64,000 nt of DNA from assembly GCA_012931725.1 (NCBI GenBank), contig WHSA01000079.1:165133-229132 (forward strand), in the 5' to 3' direction. Of the stretch, positions 41,985 through 53,929 are shown one piece after another. Every line of letters begins with the position of its first letter. Positions within the stretch are counted from its first letter, which is position 1. The translations under genes were made by a program, and so were the position numbers. The DNA is from Litsea cubeba. Its lineage: Eukaryota; Streptophyta; Magnoliopsida; Laurales; Lauraceae. The notes below the pieces were generated by a model. It saw nothing but the letters and a program-made list of their open reading frames with translations, did no database searches and was not told the origin of the DNA.

Positions 41985-43214
41985 TAAAATTTCTTCAAAT
42001 GGGATGCGTTCCACGGTCTCGGCAGCGGCTTGCCTTCCAAGTCCTCGAGCTTGTAGGCTGACTTTCCTGCCAGCGAAACTACTCTGAACGGGCCGTGCCA
42101 GTTCGGGGCAAGCTTCCCCTCATTTGGTTCTCTGTCAGCTGGCAAGGGTCTTCTTTAGAACGAGCTCTCCCGTGGTGAACCTTCTTTCCTTGACATTTTG
42201 ATTATATGCCCTGGCTAACCGCTGCTGATAGTCGGTCAGTCTCAGGGCTGCTGCTTCTCGTCGTTCGTCTGCCAGCTCCAGCTCCATCGCCAGGTTCGTC
42301 TCGTTTCGGCCTTGGTCGACCAGCTCTGTCCTCAGGGTCGGGAGGCCGATTTCCAAGGGAATGACCGCCTCCATCCCGTAGGCTAGAGAGAAAGGTGTTG
42401 CCGAGGTGGACCTCCTTGGAGTTGTTTTGTATGCCCACAGCACGCTCGGAAGCTCTTCTGTCCATCTGCCCTTTGCCTTGTCCAGTCGCTTCTTCAGGCC
42501 GTCCAAGATCACTTTGTTGGAGATTTCTGCCTGGCCATTACTCTGTGGATATGCCGGGGTGGAGTAATGGTTTCTAATGCCGTGCTCTTGGCAGAAGTCT
42601 CTGAAGGATTTGGAATCGAACTGAGTCCCGTTATCCGAGATCAGGGTCCGGGGGATGCCGAACCTCGTAAGGATGTTTTTCCAAACGAAGTTCCTGGAGT
42701 CCCTGTCTGTGATGGAGGACAACGGTTCAGCCTCTATCCACTTCGTGAAGTAGTCCGTAGCCACTATCAGCCATCTCTTGTTCCCTGGAGCTCGGTGAAG
42801 AGGCCCCGCAATGTCCAGGCCCCATTGAGCGAAGGGCCATGGGCTAGAGAGGGGACTCAGATCCTGTGCTGGCTGATGGAGTGAGTGGGAGAACTTCTGG
42901 CATTTCTCGCACTTCCTGGCGTAGACCTGGGCGTCCTTCTGCATGTAGGGCCACCAGTAACCCTGGCTGATTGCTCTGTAGGCCAATGACCGACCTCCAA
43001 TATGGCTGCCGCAGATTCCTTCATGGATCTCATACAGGAAGTCGTCCACCTTGGACGGGTGGACGCACTGGAGGTACGGACCCGTGAAGGATTTCCTGTA
43101 GAGTTTGCCTTCTGGAGAGAGCCAAACCGTAGCTGCCTTGAGCCTGATCTTGTGGGCTTCTGTCTTGTCTTCGGGGAGCTGGTCATCCTTCAAGTAGGCG
43201 ACGATTGGATCCAT
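41985..43214 (-). pseudogene. Tat integrase
   Basis: A zinc-binding HHCC domain (HEGICGSHIGG, CEKCQKF) is followed by the core with D (WGLDIAGPL), D (ISDNGTQFD) and E (NGQAEISNK), spaced as in plant Gypsy integrases. The open frame ends at 42135 through a frameshift. In another frame the C-terminal segment continues to about 41985, ending in a phrase like the usual Tat integrase C-terminus. Integrase joins cDNA to host DNA in known elements; catalytic residues are kept, but the C-terminal break would truncate it. Confidence 0.88.
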
Positions 43215-43230
43215 CCAGCTGGGGCCGAGG

Positions 43231-44050
43231 TCAGCACAGAGGACAAGCCGAGATGAATGTAGCTCTAGACTTGACCTTGATACTGACCCGACCTCGATGG
43301 TCCTCTTCTTCCTGCTTCAACAGTGGAGGCCAGGTTTGCAAGCGCATCTGCGTGCGTGTTGGTATCTCGGGAGATTTGCCTGACCTCGGCTTTCTGGAAT
43401 TGGGAGAGTAGTTTTTTCGCAAGGGCCAAGTAGGCCGCCATCCTGTCGTCCCTAGCCTGGTAGTCCCAGCGAGCTGGCTAGTTACCAGTTGAGAGTCGCT
43501 GAAGATCTCCAGATGCTGGGCTCCGAGGATTCGGGCGCTGTTCAACCCCGCAATCATTGCTTCGTATTCTGCCTCATTGTTCGTCGCTTTGAAGTCCAAG
43601 GTGAAGGCTTGCTCTATGACCAGTCCCTCTGGCGATTGGAGGACTATGCCGAGGCCGGCTCTTTGGAGGTGGACGACCCGTCGACAAAGATCTTCCATGC
43701 CGAAATGGGAGACTGCTGGACTTCTGTTTCTACTGGCTCTTGCCCTGTGCCCCCCAGTGCCGTGCCGAGCTGGGTCGGAGCCGGTTGGGGGAGGCGAATT
43801 CGACAATGAAGTCTGCCAGGATCTGGGCTTTGATCGCAGTTCGGGGACGGTACTGAATGTCATACTGCCCCAGTTCAACTGCCCACTTTGATATGCGCCC
43901 TGAAAAGTCAGCTTTTTTGAACAATGAACGGAGTGGGTGCTCCGTGATCACCACAATAGTGTGGGATTGAAAATAATGGGAGAGCTTGCGGGAGGCGGTA
44001 ACGAGGGCCAACGCGAGCTTCTCCAACAGGAGGTACCTGGTCTCTGGCAT
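43231..44050 (-). pseudogene. Tat RNase H end and second (aRH) RNase H
   Basis: One frame (44050-43730) carries the end of the Gypsy RNase H and its tether (HYFQSHTIVVITEHPLRSL, ISKWAVELGQYDIQYRPR). The next frame carries the extra archaeal-type RNase H (GLGIVLQSPEGLVIEQAFTL, NNEAEYEAMIAGL, IFSDSQLVTSQL), the mark of the Tat lineage. The first catalytic region of aRH lies near the frame change and is damaged. At least two frameshifts occur in this stretch. Confidence 0.82.
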
Positions 44051-45482
44051 CGAGCAGGGTCTTGCTCGTGTAATAGATCGGCTTTTGAACTCCCTCGTCC
44101 TCCCTGATGAGGACGGAGCTCACTGCGTGATCCGAGACCGCAAGGTATAAATACAGGATCTCCCCCCGAGTTGGGGTGGAGAGTAGTGGGGGTGACATCA
44201 AATAAGTTTTGAGTGCGGCCAATGCCTGGTCGCACTCAGGGGTCCATTGGAACTTCAAATTTTTCCTCAAAAGCTGGAAAAAAGGCCTGCACTTATCTGA
44301 TGAGCGGCTGATGAAGCGATTGAGTGCGGCGGCCATTCCTGTAAGCCTCTGAACTTCCTTTGTGGTAGAGGGACTTTGGATGCCCTGGATGGCGGTGATC
44401 TGTTCTGGATTGGCCTCTATCCCCCTCCGCGTCACCAAGCTGCCGAGGAACTTGCCAGAGGCTACGCCGAAGGCGCACTTGGCAGCGTTTAACTTGAGCT
44501 TGTAGGCGCGAAGGATGCCGAAGACTTGGCCGAGATCCGCCAGATGGTCGCTGGAGCGCACAGATTTGACGACCATGTCGTCGATATACACCTCTACCGT
44601 TCGGCCGAGCTGGGCCTGGAACATCTTTGTGACGAGGCGCTGATAGGTCGCCCCCGCGTTCTTCAGCCCGAAGGGCATTACTTTGTAGCAGTAAGTGCCG
44701 CGGGGGGTGATGAATGATGTTTTCTCCTCGTCGGGCTCGTAAAGCGGGATCTGATGATAACCTCGGTAGGCGTCAAGGAAGCTCATTCGGTCGTGACCAG
44801 CGGTGGCGTCAATCAGTTGGTCAATCTTCGGGAGGGGGAAACTGTCCTTAGGGCAAGCCCTGTTCAGGTCGGTGAAGTCCTACGCAAACCCTCCACTTTC
44901 CAGTTTTCTTCTTGACGACCACCGTGTTGCCAGCCATACCGGGTACTGGACTTCCCGGATGGCCCCTGCTTTTAGCAGGTTGTCGACCTCTTCACGACCG
45001 CATCTGTCTGCTGCTAGCCCGGTTCTGCGGGCCCTCTGCACTACTGGCTTGTGGTCGGGGTCGACGTTGAGCTTGTGGCACATGACCTCAGGGTCGACCC
45101 CGGGCACTTCACTGGGTTCCAAGCGAAGACGTCCACATTCTGCATCAAAAACCAAGAGAGTTCGGCCCTTTCTTCGTCCGACAGCTGGGGTGCCGATCAG
45201 GAAGAAACGGTCTGGGTCTGTCGGATCTAGCCTGACCTCGGCCAGGTCCTCGATGCTCTTCTTCTCCGGGTCCCGGCCGATCTCATCGAGGCCTTTCTCG
45301 AACTCGGCCAGGTTGACGCGCTCTGGCTCCTTCACGGCTGGGACTGCGGCCAGCATGCACTGCCTAGCCTGCTGCTGGTCTCCCTTTACTGTGACTACTT
45401 CCATCTTGCCTTCCTCGTTCTCATGGACGAACTTCAGCTTTTGGTGGAGGAAGATGGAACTGCCTCTAGCTTGTGGAGCCAC
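43908..45482 (-). pseudogene. Tat reverse transcriptase
   Basis: Upstream part: VMCHKLNVDPDHKPVVQRAR then EEVDNLLKAGAIREVQYP. A break near 44880 precedes the core: FLDAYRGYHQIPLY (motif A), MPFGLKNAGATYQRLV (motif B), and the catalytic box YIDDMVVKS. RT is followed by LSTPTRGEILYLYLAVSDHA, the RNase H start, then a frameshift near 44040. The YIDD aspartates are kept, but the protein cannot be made in one piece. Confidence 0.88.
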
Positions 45483-47724
45483 GTTCTGCCCAGAATGACA
45501 TTGTAGGGAGAAGGGGCGTCCACAACCAGAAAGTCGGCTGACACGGAGGCTCCGCCAACTTGGGTTTCCAAGGTGATTCTACCCTTGGGGTAGACTGGTG
45601 TGGCGGACAACCCTAGCAGAGGTGCACGAACCTCCGTAAGGTCTGCTTCGGAGAGTTTCATCCGTTTGAAGCAGTCGTAGTAGAGGACCTCGGAGGAGCT
45701 GCCGGAGTCGACGAGGATCCTCTTTACGGTGAAGTCTCTCAGCTTCATGGTGAGGAGCAGGGGGTCGTTGTGAGGGACCTGGACTCCCTCTAGATCTCGA
45801 TCCGAGAACGAGATGGCTGGTCTGTCGCGGCGGGCTTTCTTGGATGCCGGGGCGAGGTCGGCTTTCATTACTTCTTTCTCGTGCGAAGCCCGCCTGGCTT
45901 CGGCACGGGTTTGAGAGCTTCCCCGGGACGAGGAAGCGGGAGCCGAGGACGCCAGATGGATCACGTAGATGATCTTCTCTGAGTCCTCGCTATCTGGAGC
46001 CGGGGCTGCGCTCTGGTGGACCCGGCCCTCGCTGCCGCCGGCATCACCTTCCTTGATGAACTCTGGGATGTGGCCCTCTTTGGCCAGCTTCTCCAGATAC
46101 CACTGCAAAGTCCTGCATTCTTCAGTCCTGTGCCCGTTGCCCTTATGGAAGGCGCAGTGGAGCTTGCTCCGAGAGCCTTCGGTGGGTTCGTACTTCATGG
46201 GCGGAGGATACTTGAAGAACGGCTTGGATTTGATCTTGGCCAGGATGCGGTAGATCGGCTCCTTGAAGACGACATTGACGCTCTGACTGGTGCTGGAGGG
46301 AGGTCTGGGCTTCCAATTGCCCCCAGACCTGGACGACGGAGGCTTCGCCGAGCTGGAGGCCCAGTCCCGCTTGGACTCCTGCTTCTGGGAGGGCCTCCCG
46401 CCTTTTTGCCGAGGCTGACTATTCTTCTGTTCGGGCTCTGGATGCCCGTCCTGATCCTTAGCTCGGATCTCGTCTTCTTCCCGGGCGATAAAGCGCTTCA
46501 CCCGGGACATCAACTCTGACATGGATTCTGGGGTGTCCCCGGCCAAGTCCTTCCGCAAGTCGCTGCCGGGGATCAGGGCATGCTGGAAGGCGTAGATGGC
46601 TATCGCCTCTCTTGCGCCCTCGATCTGGCTGTAGATCGCCCAGAATCGGTGGGTGAACTTGGAGAGAGTTTCGCCCTACTTCATTCTTAGGGCGATGAGG
46701 TCCCCTTCCTTCTTGGGGACGACGGTGTAGGCCTGGAACTTCTTCAGGAAGGAGAGCTGGAGCTCCTTCCAACTGGAAACCGACTGCTCCGGGAGGGAGC
46801 AGAACCACTTCAGGGGGAGGTCACCCAAACTGGAGGAGAAGATCTTACAGTTTAGGTGACCCTCGTTTCCCCAGATGGACATCTTCTGGGAGAAATGTCG
46901 GAGGTGTGCAGATGGGTCGGACAGTCCGTCATAGGGAACGAACCGCGGGACGGAGAACTTCTTGGGCAAGGGGGTGTGCTCGATCTCTTTGTGAAGGGGG
47001 AGCCCCCGAGATCAGTGTGGCCACAGAGCTGCTTCTGGTCCCGCATCTCCAAGTTGTGCTGTAGAGCCAATCTGACGCGTTTGTCAAATCGCTCTTGCTC
47101 GTCGTCCTTCTCTGGAGTCTGAGCTCGGTGCTTTCGCTTGGGATGGCTCGGGCTACGATGGCTATGAGGTCGGCCATCGCAGCTATGGTGACTACGGCTG
47201 TTGCTCGAGCCTTCGTCACGAATCTGGCTCCGTTTCTGGTCCAGATGAGGTCTGAGGTCCTCACGAGGAGGCTGGGCTGCCCTGCTGGGAGCGTCATTCT
47301 TTTTCCCTTGAGGCTCAGAGACCTCTCTCAAGGAGGCAGTTTGCACTGCCTTCAGCTGCTGCTGGAGCTCGCGAATCATCCGTTCTTGCTTCTGGAGTTG
47401 CTTCTGGAGGAGGGCAGCTTCAGGAACCTCTCCTGGGGGTTGAGCGTGGCGCGTTTCTCCTACGGCCACGGCTTTGTCCTTCCGGGGACGCTCATGCTGA
47501 CGATCTTTGCGTCCGGGTGGCGCGACTTCTTCTGGTGAGATCGAGGCCTCGAGTCCCTCTTGGAGTGGGAACTCGATAAAGAGCTGAGAGCCTATGCGGC
47601 CCTCGCCTGCAGTTGCGCCATGCACCGTACGGGAGCGTCCTTGGGGAGGGACGTCCGTTGGCGGTGGTGGCAGCTCGAGCGCTGCTCTTGAGGATCCTAC
47701 GCCCTTCTTAGCTTTCGGAGGCAT
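45434..47724 (-). pseudogene. Tat Gag and protease
   Basis: ATG at 47724 (MPPKAKKGVG). It has a basic, Ser/Arg-rich N-terminus with a short coiled coil (LLQKQLQKQERMIRELQQQL). A frameshift near 46970 leads to the Gag domain (VPYDGLSDPSAHLRHFSQKM, LPEQSVSSWKELQLSFLKKF). A TAG near 46676 interrupts it, and it resumes with a knuckle-like CAFHKGNGHRTEEC typical of Tat Gags. Protease follows with ILVDSGSSSEVLYYD (intact D-S-G) and NVILGRTWLH. The frame is lost at 45434. Confidence 0.85.
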
Positions 47725-47799
47725 GGCTTCTGAGAAGATGAGGTTAAGAAAGATTGTTTGGGAAGATTTGGAGAAGGTTGGGAAGGCTGGGATATTGCT

Positions 47800-47817
47800 T
47801 CCCCACAGACGGCGCCA
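47800..47817 (-). other. Tat primer-binding site
   Basis: Minus-strand TGGCGCCGTCTGTGGGGA starts two bases inside the 5' LTR. This is not the iMet type used by the other elements; TGGCGCC-type sites are common in Tat/Athila elements. The exact tRNA was not determined. Confidence 0.75.
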
Positions 47818-47819
47818 AT

Positions 47820-48776
47820 TGTAGGTGCAGAAAATTATGACCCACAATAAGAGGGAGCCTTACAGGACTTATCCGGGGAGATGATGGTGTCTGGAATGTC
47901 TGGATGCCGCCTGAAAGCCTGAAAGAGAGTAGCAAACGGTCAGAGGACCCTGGCCTGAGCGGCGCAAGGCTCTCCGATGCCAAAGTCAGTATGGGAACTG
48001 GAACAATGGAAGGAGAGGGAGAAGAGAGACAGAGTAAGGGCTCTGGATATGAGATTGTGCGTACCTTGCATGGTGCATTGAAGGTCTATTTATAGAGGAT
48101 TGGATCGTATCTCTTAGAGAATATCTGGGTGTGGGTCCCATGATCTGACTGGGAAGTCATGATCAGCCCACAAAGTAATAAATGCAGTCTAATCCGGCCC
48201 ACTCAGCATTTAATGCTAGTCGGGTCAGCCCACATTGCATTAAATGCGTGTCTTGTTGGGCCAGATTGTGTTGGGCGCCTTTGGCGGTAGGAGTACCAGC
48301 GGATCTGCCCTCGGGCCTTGCCCTGATGTGGCCTCAGCCGCTGGATGCTGCCATGTGGCGATCTGGTGAAGATAGTGGGCGGCTGGATGTCGTGTCTGTC
48401 CCACTAGCTCGTGACCCTATCCCTCCACGTGCCTGATGACGTGGGGGATGAAGGGCGCAAATGAAGGTTCTTTCTTGCTTCGTCCACTGCCCTGGCTCCT
48501 TCAGCCGAGATGGCTTTAGCCGAGGTAGGGCTCTCTGCGGAGATGGCATCCGGGGTGGCCCTGCCGAGGTGGACTCTTTGCCGAGATGATGCCCGAGGTG
48601 GTCCAGTTCGGCGCTTGTGGCCTGGAGATGCTTGATGTCGGCCAAGGCCTCTGCCCTGGTAGCCGGGATGAGATCGGTGCCACGTAGATGGCACGTGGAT
48701 GGCACGTGAGGATGCTTAGCCCCATCTGATGGCTGTGATTAGCCTAATCCTGTAGCTCTGGAAATCTCCCCACACA
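47820..48776 (-). repeat. Tat 5' LTR (right)
   Basis: Minus-strand TATA box CTATAAATAG at 48095-48086, about 310 bp before the GAG ATG in LTR coordinates plus leader. Followed on the right by GTTTC. Confidence 0.92.
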
Positions 48777-51665
48777 GTTTCTAACTGACTGGCTTGGACC
48801 TGGGTTAATGCACAGGACTCTTCATAGGTTATTGAGTGTCCCCAAAGAAAATAGGTAGTAAAACCAACGAAAAAAATGCCAGTAAGAGATTTAAGTTACA
48901 GCTCATGAGTACCTAAAAGGTTTCCATAACCTGCGAGTTGAGTTCCAGGCTACTCAATTCGATTGGGTGGTAATCTTGGGTGTCATGTACCAATAATTTA
49001 TCAGCATGGATAGCAGATACTACTCTCTCCACATAGGAGCGTGGATAAACACACATTGGATATATTACATTGTATCTCTAACCAAGGCCCATAATATTCA
49101 GTTTGATGATATGCCGATGCTTTGGCTTGGATATATCTTTAGACTTGAAAATGTAGGACTCCATTGCTCCAAGTTTAATGACTTTGAAATGTTTATGATT
49201 CGACAAGATAGTGGACAAACATGTAGCATTGGGTTCATAACATGAGGATGCTAAAAGGCCTAAATGCAACCCAACATCGTATCCACATGTTGCCATGGAA
49301 CTAAATGTGTGTAAGCTCACTTTCAGGAATTCATTGAACATTTTACTCTAGTAGGCATCAAATAATTTTCAAAATTGATTCTGACTTCTGAGATATCTTG
49401 TAGTTGTTTTTAAACAAATCATGACCCATTACAACATTGGAAAAGACTTAAGTGAATATCTCTGGGACTAAGTGTTGAATCTTTTCCTTCACAATTAAAG
49501 AATCAATGTTCTTTTTTATTCTTTCAGTTAAACAATTTTCATGAAATCAGGAGTCAGATCTTGAGATGTCTATGCCCTATGGTAAAGATGATAATTCGTA
49601 GATGGGTGGATGGATGGCAGACAAGTGGAAGGAATGGAACCCAACTGTAAGCACAATAGGATTCCTTGAGTAAATTGAGATGTTTGTAATCACAAAAAAC
49701 TGTGTGACACATTGCAAGACCCGCATCAAGCGACCACAAATCAAGGAGTCGAGAGATAGGAATGTGTATACATGGATAAGAACTACAATAAGTGTAAAGT
49801 ACAAGGCTTCAAGATTAACAAGAAAGAACTGCTAAAAAGGAGGGTGTCTCAACCCAACAATGTCTAAAAACCAAATGCGTCAAATTGGGGTGTAAATTAC
49901 GAAAGGTGTGCGGAGTTTGGTAGGACTTTAAGGAATAAGGGGCCCTTGATGAGCCCTATTAAGTGTAACTCATTCAATCTAAAAACTACATCTGTCATGG
50001 GATCTTTACCATAAGAGCACCTATACAAGCTAAGGCAGTTGTGGATCCAATAAAGAACATACCATGTCCTCTTGCATTGCTGCTTCCAAATGATCCTCTC
50101 TTCTGGCTTTTTTTGGGGTCTGACCGTGCTATACTCAATTTCTGTCCAAATAAGAAAACTCATTAATGTTAAGAACATTACCACAAACAGTAAAATATGA
50201 GAACTATACAAACTATTCATTGTATAATTGGTCCATATATCTACATGAACAAAAACAGAAAATGATATCAAAAGAAGACAACACAAACAATTACATCCAA
50301 TACAGATTTGCAAGAGAAAAACATCAAGAAGAAGAAGAAGAAGACAGTAATCAATAGAAAAAAACGAGGTGTCAATACCATAAATAATTTTCTGTTTCCT
50401 TTTTCATACATATATGGGCTGTGTACATGTGTAGAAATTTCATACATATATCGGGGTCAGTTGGGTTGTATTTTATGCCTGTTTCTTGGCCTGAGCCTCA
50501 TTCTTTCTCGATAGTTAAACAGGCCCCGATCAAGCCTATGTGTACCATGCCCGACTATGAACTTATTCTGGCCTTGCATATCCAACACAGAACGACACAC
50601 TCTGCAATTGCATTGGGCCCAAGTAACTTGCACAGTCGTAGGGTGGAACCAGGTGTAAATATTTGGCTAATAGACTAAAGTTGGACAAAGTTGGGCCCGT
50701 GGACCCACGCTTATTCAGAGTTAGTCTTTTAAGTAAATGAAAATTAGATCTGATTCTAGCCACACTAGAATCTCGTAATATTAATGGGTTGAACCAGCTT
50801 GGGTCAATTCTAGCTTGGAATGATTGGACTAGGTGTGGCCCTGTCATTTTGTCTCCATAGTTAAACAGGCTCCCCTTGAGCCCAAAACGGGTTGTAATTC
50901 TAGCCACACTATACGCTTATCCAAATTACAACACACGTGATCATGCCCCTTTTTTTTTTTTTTAGCATGAGCATGCTTGAGGTCTTTGACTCAATAAGAC
51001 TAATCTCCGATGTGGCGCCCAATAAATCCATACAAACGCACACCAAACAAATCTCCACCAACTCCTTGGTGGGTCACGATCAAGCCTGAACTAAAACTAA
51101 GCACCCAAGGCCATGCTCAAACCCAGATCAAGACTGAAACACTTATATGAACACATCAGATAATTTCTTTATTTTTTCTTAAGTAAGGTGTTTATTTTCT
51201 AGTCACCCACGCTATTTGCTTAGGCAAGGCCTAAGAGTCCAAAGTCAACAAGGCATTGAAGGAAATTTACATAGGTCTTACATATAATGGATAATTTTAT
51301 ACCAAGTGGTAACTCATACGAATTGTGTGAATTGTAACTTTTTTACTACCCCAGGGGGCACTCCATGACAAAACTAGCCCTGTCACATTCACTAATGATC
51401 CTCTATGAATTGACACTCGTCCGAATTTGGCACTGCTCTGAAGTATACTCACTGTTGAGTTAGATTTCATGAAAAATATAACTTAAGAAATTATTAAACT
51501 TTAATTTCTCTAAATCAAATATTGTGATGATTATCTGATTGAGATGATTTTTTTTACCAAAATCATATTCATAGGGAGACTTTTACCTCAAACTATCCTC
51601 CCACTTTTAGAATGCGCATCCAAGTGAATGACATAAGGGGCTTAGATTTTTGAGAGGGTCTACAT
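48777..51665. other. Intergenic DNA, no gene recognised
   Basis: AT-rich, with an (AGA)n run at 50325-50345 and a poly(T) run at 50949-50964. Short open frames match nothing I recognise; the region 49000-49800 has the look of a very old, unidentified repeat. Confidence 0.5.
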
Positions 51666-51796
51666 GGACCGAAAATCATGGCACGAAAAGTGCCATGAAC
51701 CCACGTGGACCCTTGGATCTGATCTTGGATCTGATCCGATCAGATCCAAGGGTCCACGTGGGTTCATGGCACTTTTCGTGCCATGAGTTTCGGTCC
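51666..51796. repeat. 131-bp near-perfect hairpin (59-bp arms)
   Basis: The left arm 51666-51724 and right arm 51738-51796 are reverse complements with one mismatch in 59 bp, around a 13-base loop. Both arms start GGACCG when read inward, and each contains smaller palindromes (ATGGCAC-GAAAA-GTGCCAT and CCACGTGG). It encodes nothing. Candidate identities are a small foldback MITE or a young hairpin RNA locus. No target duplication was found. Confidence 0.85.
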
Positions 51797-53929
51797 AAAT
51801 AGAGTTTTTGTAGATTTTTACCTCTCATGCAACACATTAGAGGTATCTCTAAGCAAAATGCGACCCTGTGTACACAATCATATAATTTTAATATAAGGTT
51901 CTGTTATATAAAGTTGATCATATGATATAGTCAACTGAGATCAAGTTAAAACATACCTGTGAAGTCCACCCTTGAAAGATCTGAGTTATTTCCATTGATG
52001 TCCCACCCTCTTTAAACATATTTGGAAGTTGTTCTCCAAAAGGAAAAGATATAAAAATAAAGCAATTGATCAACCGTTGGATGGAAGAAAAAACATGAAG
52101 AGAACACTATCTAAAAATAATTAATATATATATTAAAATAAAGCCAGAATTTTAGTGATATGGACTGTCCAGAAAATGTGCATTTTTTTTTACCCTGTAA
52201 CTAAATGACAACTCCCGCTCCCATAGCCCCTGTGGTTTCTATTTTCCTCTCCAAGCCACTCGGCCAACTCAGGAAAAAAAAAAAAGGAAAAAAAACTAAA
52301 TGAATATGTAGTCCAATGCAAGTTTTATTTAATTACTGTCGATTTGGACAGGCACAACTTGGCTATATTTTTCACACGTGTTGAATCTTATATTGATATA
52401 CCTAAAATTTGGAGTATATATTGTTGCATGAAAGAAAAATTGGATTGATAGCTAGGATATATACTGTTCATTATTTTTCCTTCTCAACACACCCACACAT
52501 GTCATATTGTCATGTATTACAAATTTCATTTTATTAAACAATATGTGATTACCTGCATTCATTGGAAATAAAGTTGCTGAAATCAGACGGTTAGTGTTGC
52601 AGTAATCATGGACCCAGCTATTGGTTAATATGGCTGTGTACATCTTTTGGGTGGAATGAATCTTCACAAAAAGGGTCTGACATGCAATGATCCGATCAAA
52701 TTTGACCATAATGGCTTGGACGACCTCATTTACTTATATGTGTGTAATGAAACTTATTCTGGACGTAAGACAATGTGAAATTGTCTGTGGGATCCATATT
52801 GGAGCATGAGAGAGATGGATGGAAAGTCTTAATGAAACACAGGAATGTGTAAAACTAAAATATCAACTTCCTCCTTAAGTTAAGGTCCTTAAAAAAGCTT
52901 AGTAGTTTTATATATCTTTCCAACTGTGAGTGCCTAGGGTCCAGGCTCCCAGCCACCTGACTGTGGTAAAAAAAAATACAAAAACAAACTGTGAGCACCT
53001 ATTGGGTAAGTGTCAAATTTGGATTACTGACAATTCAAGAGTGGATAGTTTCTTTTTTTCTTTCTTTTCTTTTCTTTTCTTGGGTAAAGAGAAAAAAACT
53101 CCATTAAAAGAAAATAAAGAAAGCGTGAGAGCAAAACAGGCTCCCAAAACACAACTAAGGGAGAGCATCAAAACATACCTCACCCAACATCAAATCATAA
53201 GACTTGCTAGCATAGCCAAGTGCAATCCTAATAAAAATTGGAATCGATGATAAATGATTGTTCTGTTCAAATTCATCATCTCAGCTTGGTCATGAACGTA
53301 AAAAGTCCAGCTGCAAGATGTACACATACAATTCAGTCACATCATATTTGAAACTTCAGCAATTCAGATCATCAATATAATCTTTTGATAGCATGAAGAT
53401 AGGAAGAAAGTTCATAAAGTTCAAATTTTGAAGCCTTCGTTCGTTTGTGCATACCTCTTAGTAGTAGAGCCAAGGCAAGAACTTCAAACAGTGACGTATA
53501 AGTCAACTAAACAATACAAAGACCTGCGTAATCAAAGAGGAAGTTTTAATAACCTTTGTAACCTAGTTAAGGATATTGAGTGTTTACATTACTCAAAGTA
53601 TCAAATAGTATAAACGTTGAAATATAAATGCATATAGAAGTCCATTGAGGGCATAGGCAAACAAAGAAGAGATTCTAAAGCAAACAACAGACCTCATAAT
53701 TGTCATTTAAACAAGCAAGTTTTATCATAATCATCCACAACAAACTAACAACTAAAACAGATCCATCATAATTCAACACTGTTTCACATCATTATAAAAA
53801 AACTAAAAATGAAACCACTTTTGCCGAATCATCCATTTGCTCCCTGCAAAACAAACCAAAAAAATATATATAATTAAATTATCTTCTTACAAATCATATA
53901 ATGCAAAATCATGGTAATATTAAGTAAAC
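51797..53929. other. Intergenic DNA, no gene recognised
   Basis: AT-rich with a T/C-rich run at 53050-53080. No protein-like frame. The left end of the CACTA remnant may extend into 53840-53929 as untranslated sequence. Confidence 0.5.

Larger units (their letters stand above)
36423..48776 (-). mobile_element. Tat-lineage Gypsy element with antisense gene
   Basis: About 12.35 kb. LTRs are 36423-37366 (944 bp, 3') and 47820-48776 (957 bp, 5'); both run TGTAGGTGCAG to CCCCACACA on the plus strand. On the minus strand the order is: 5' LTR, PBS, gag, protease, RT, RNase H, a second (archaeal-type) RNase H, integrase, tandem repeats, a region with a plus-strand gene, PPT, 3' LTR. A second RNase H before integrase and an antisense ORF near the 3' LTR are hallmarks of the Tat lineage (Grande, RIRE2, Retand and similar). 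Several frameshifts and stops show it is inactive. The 5-bp flanks (GTAAT and GTTTC) do not match. Confidence 0.9.

Noticed and set aside
49006..49341. Paired ORFs on both strands that looked like a possible ancient retroelement protease
   Set aside because: No catalytic motif or flanking retroelement domain could be found on either strand.
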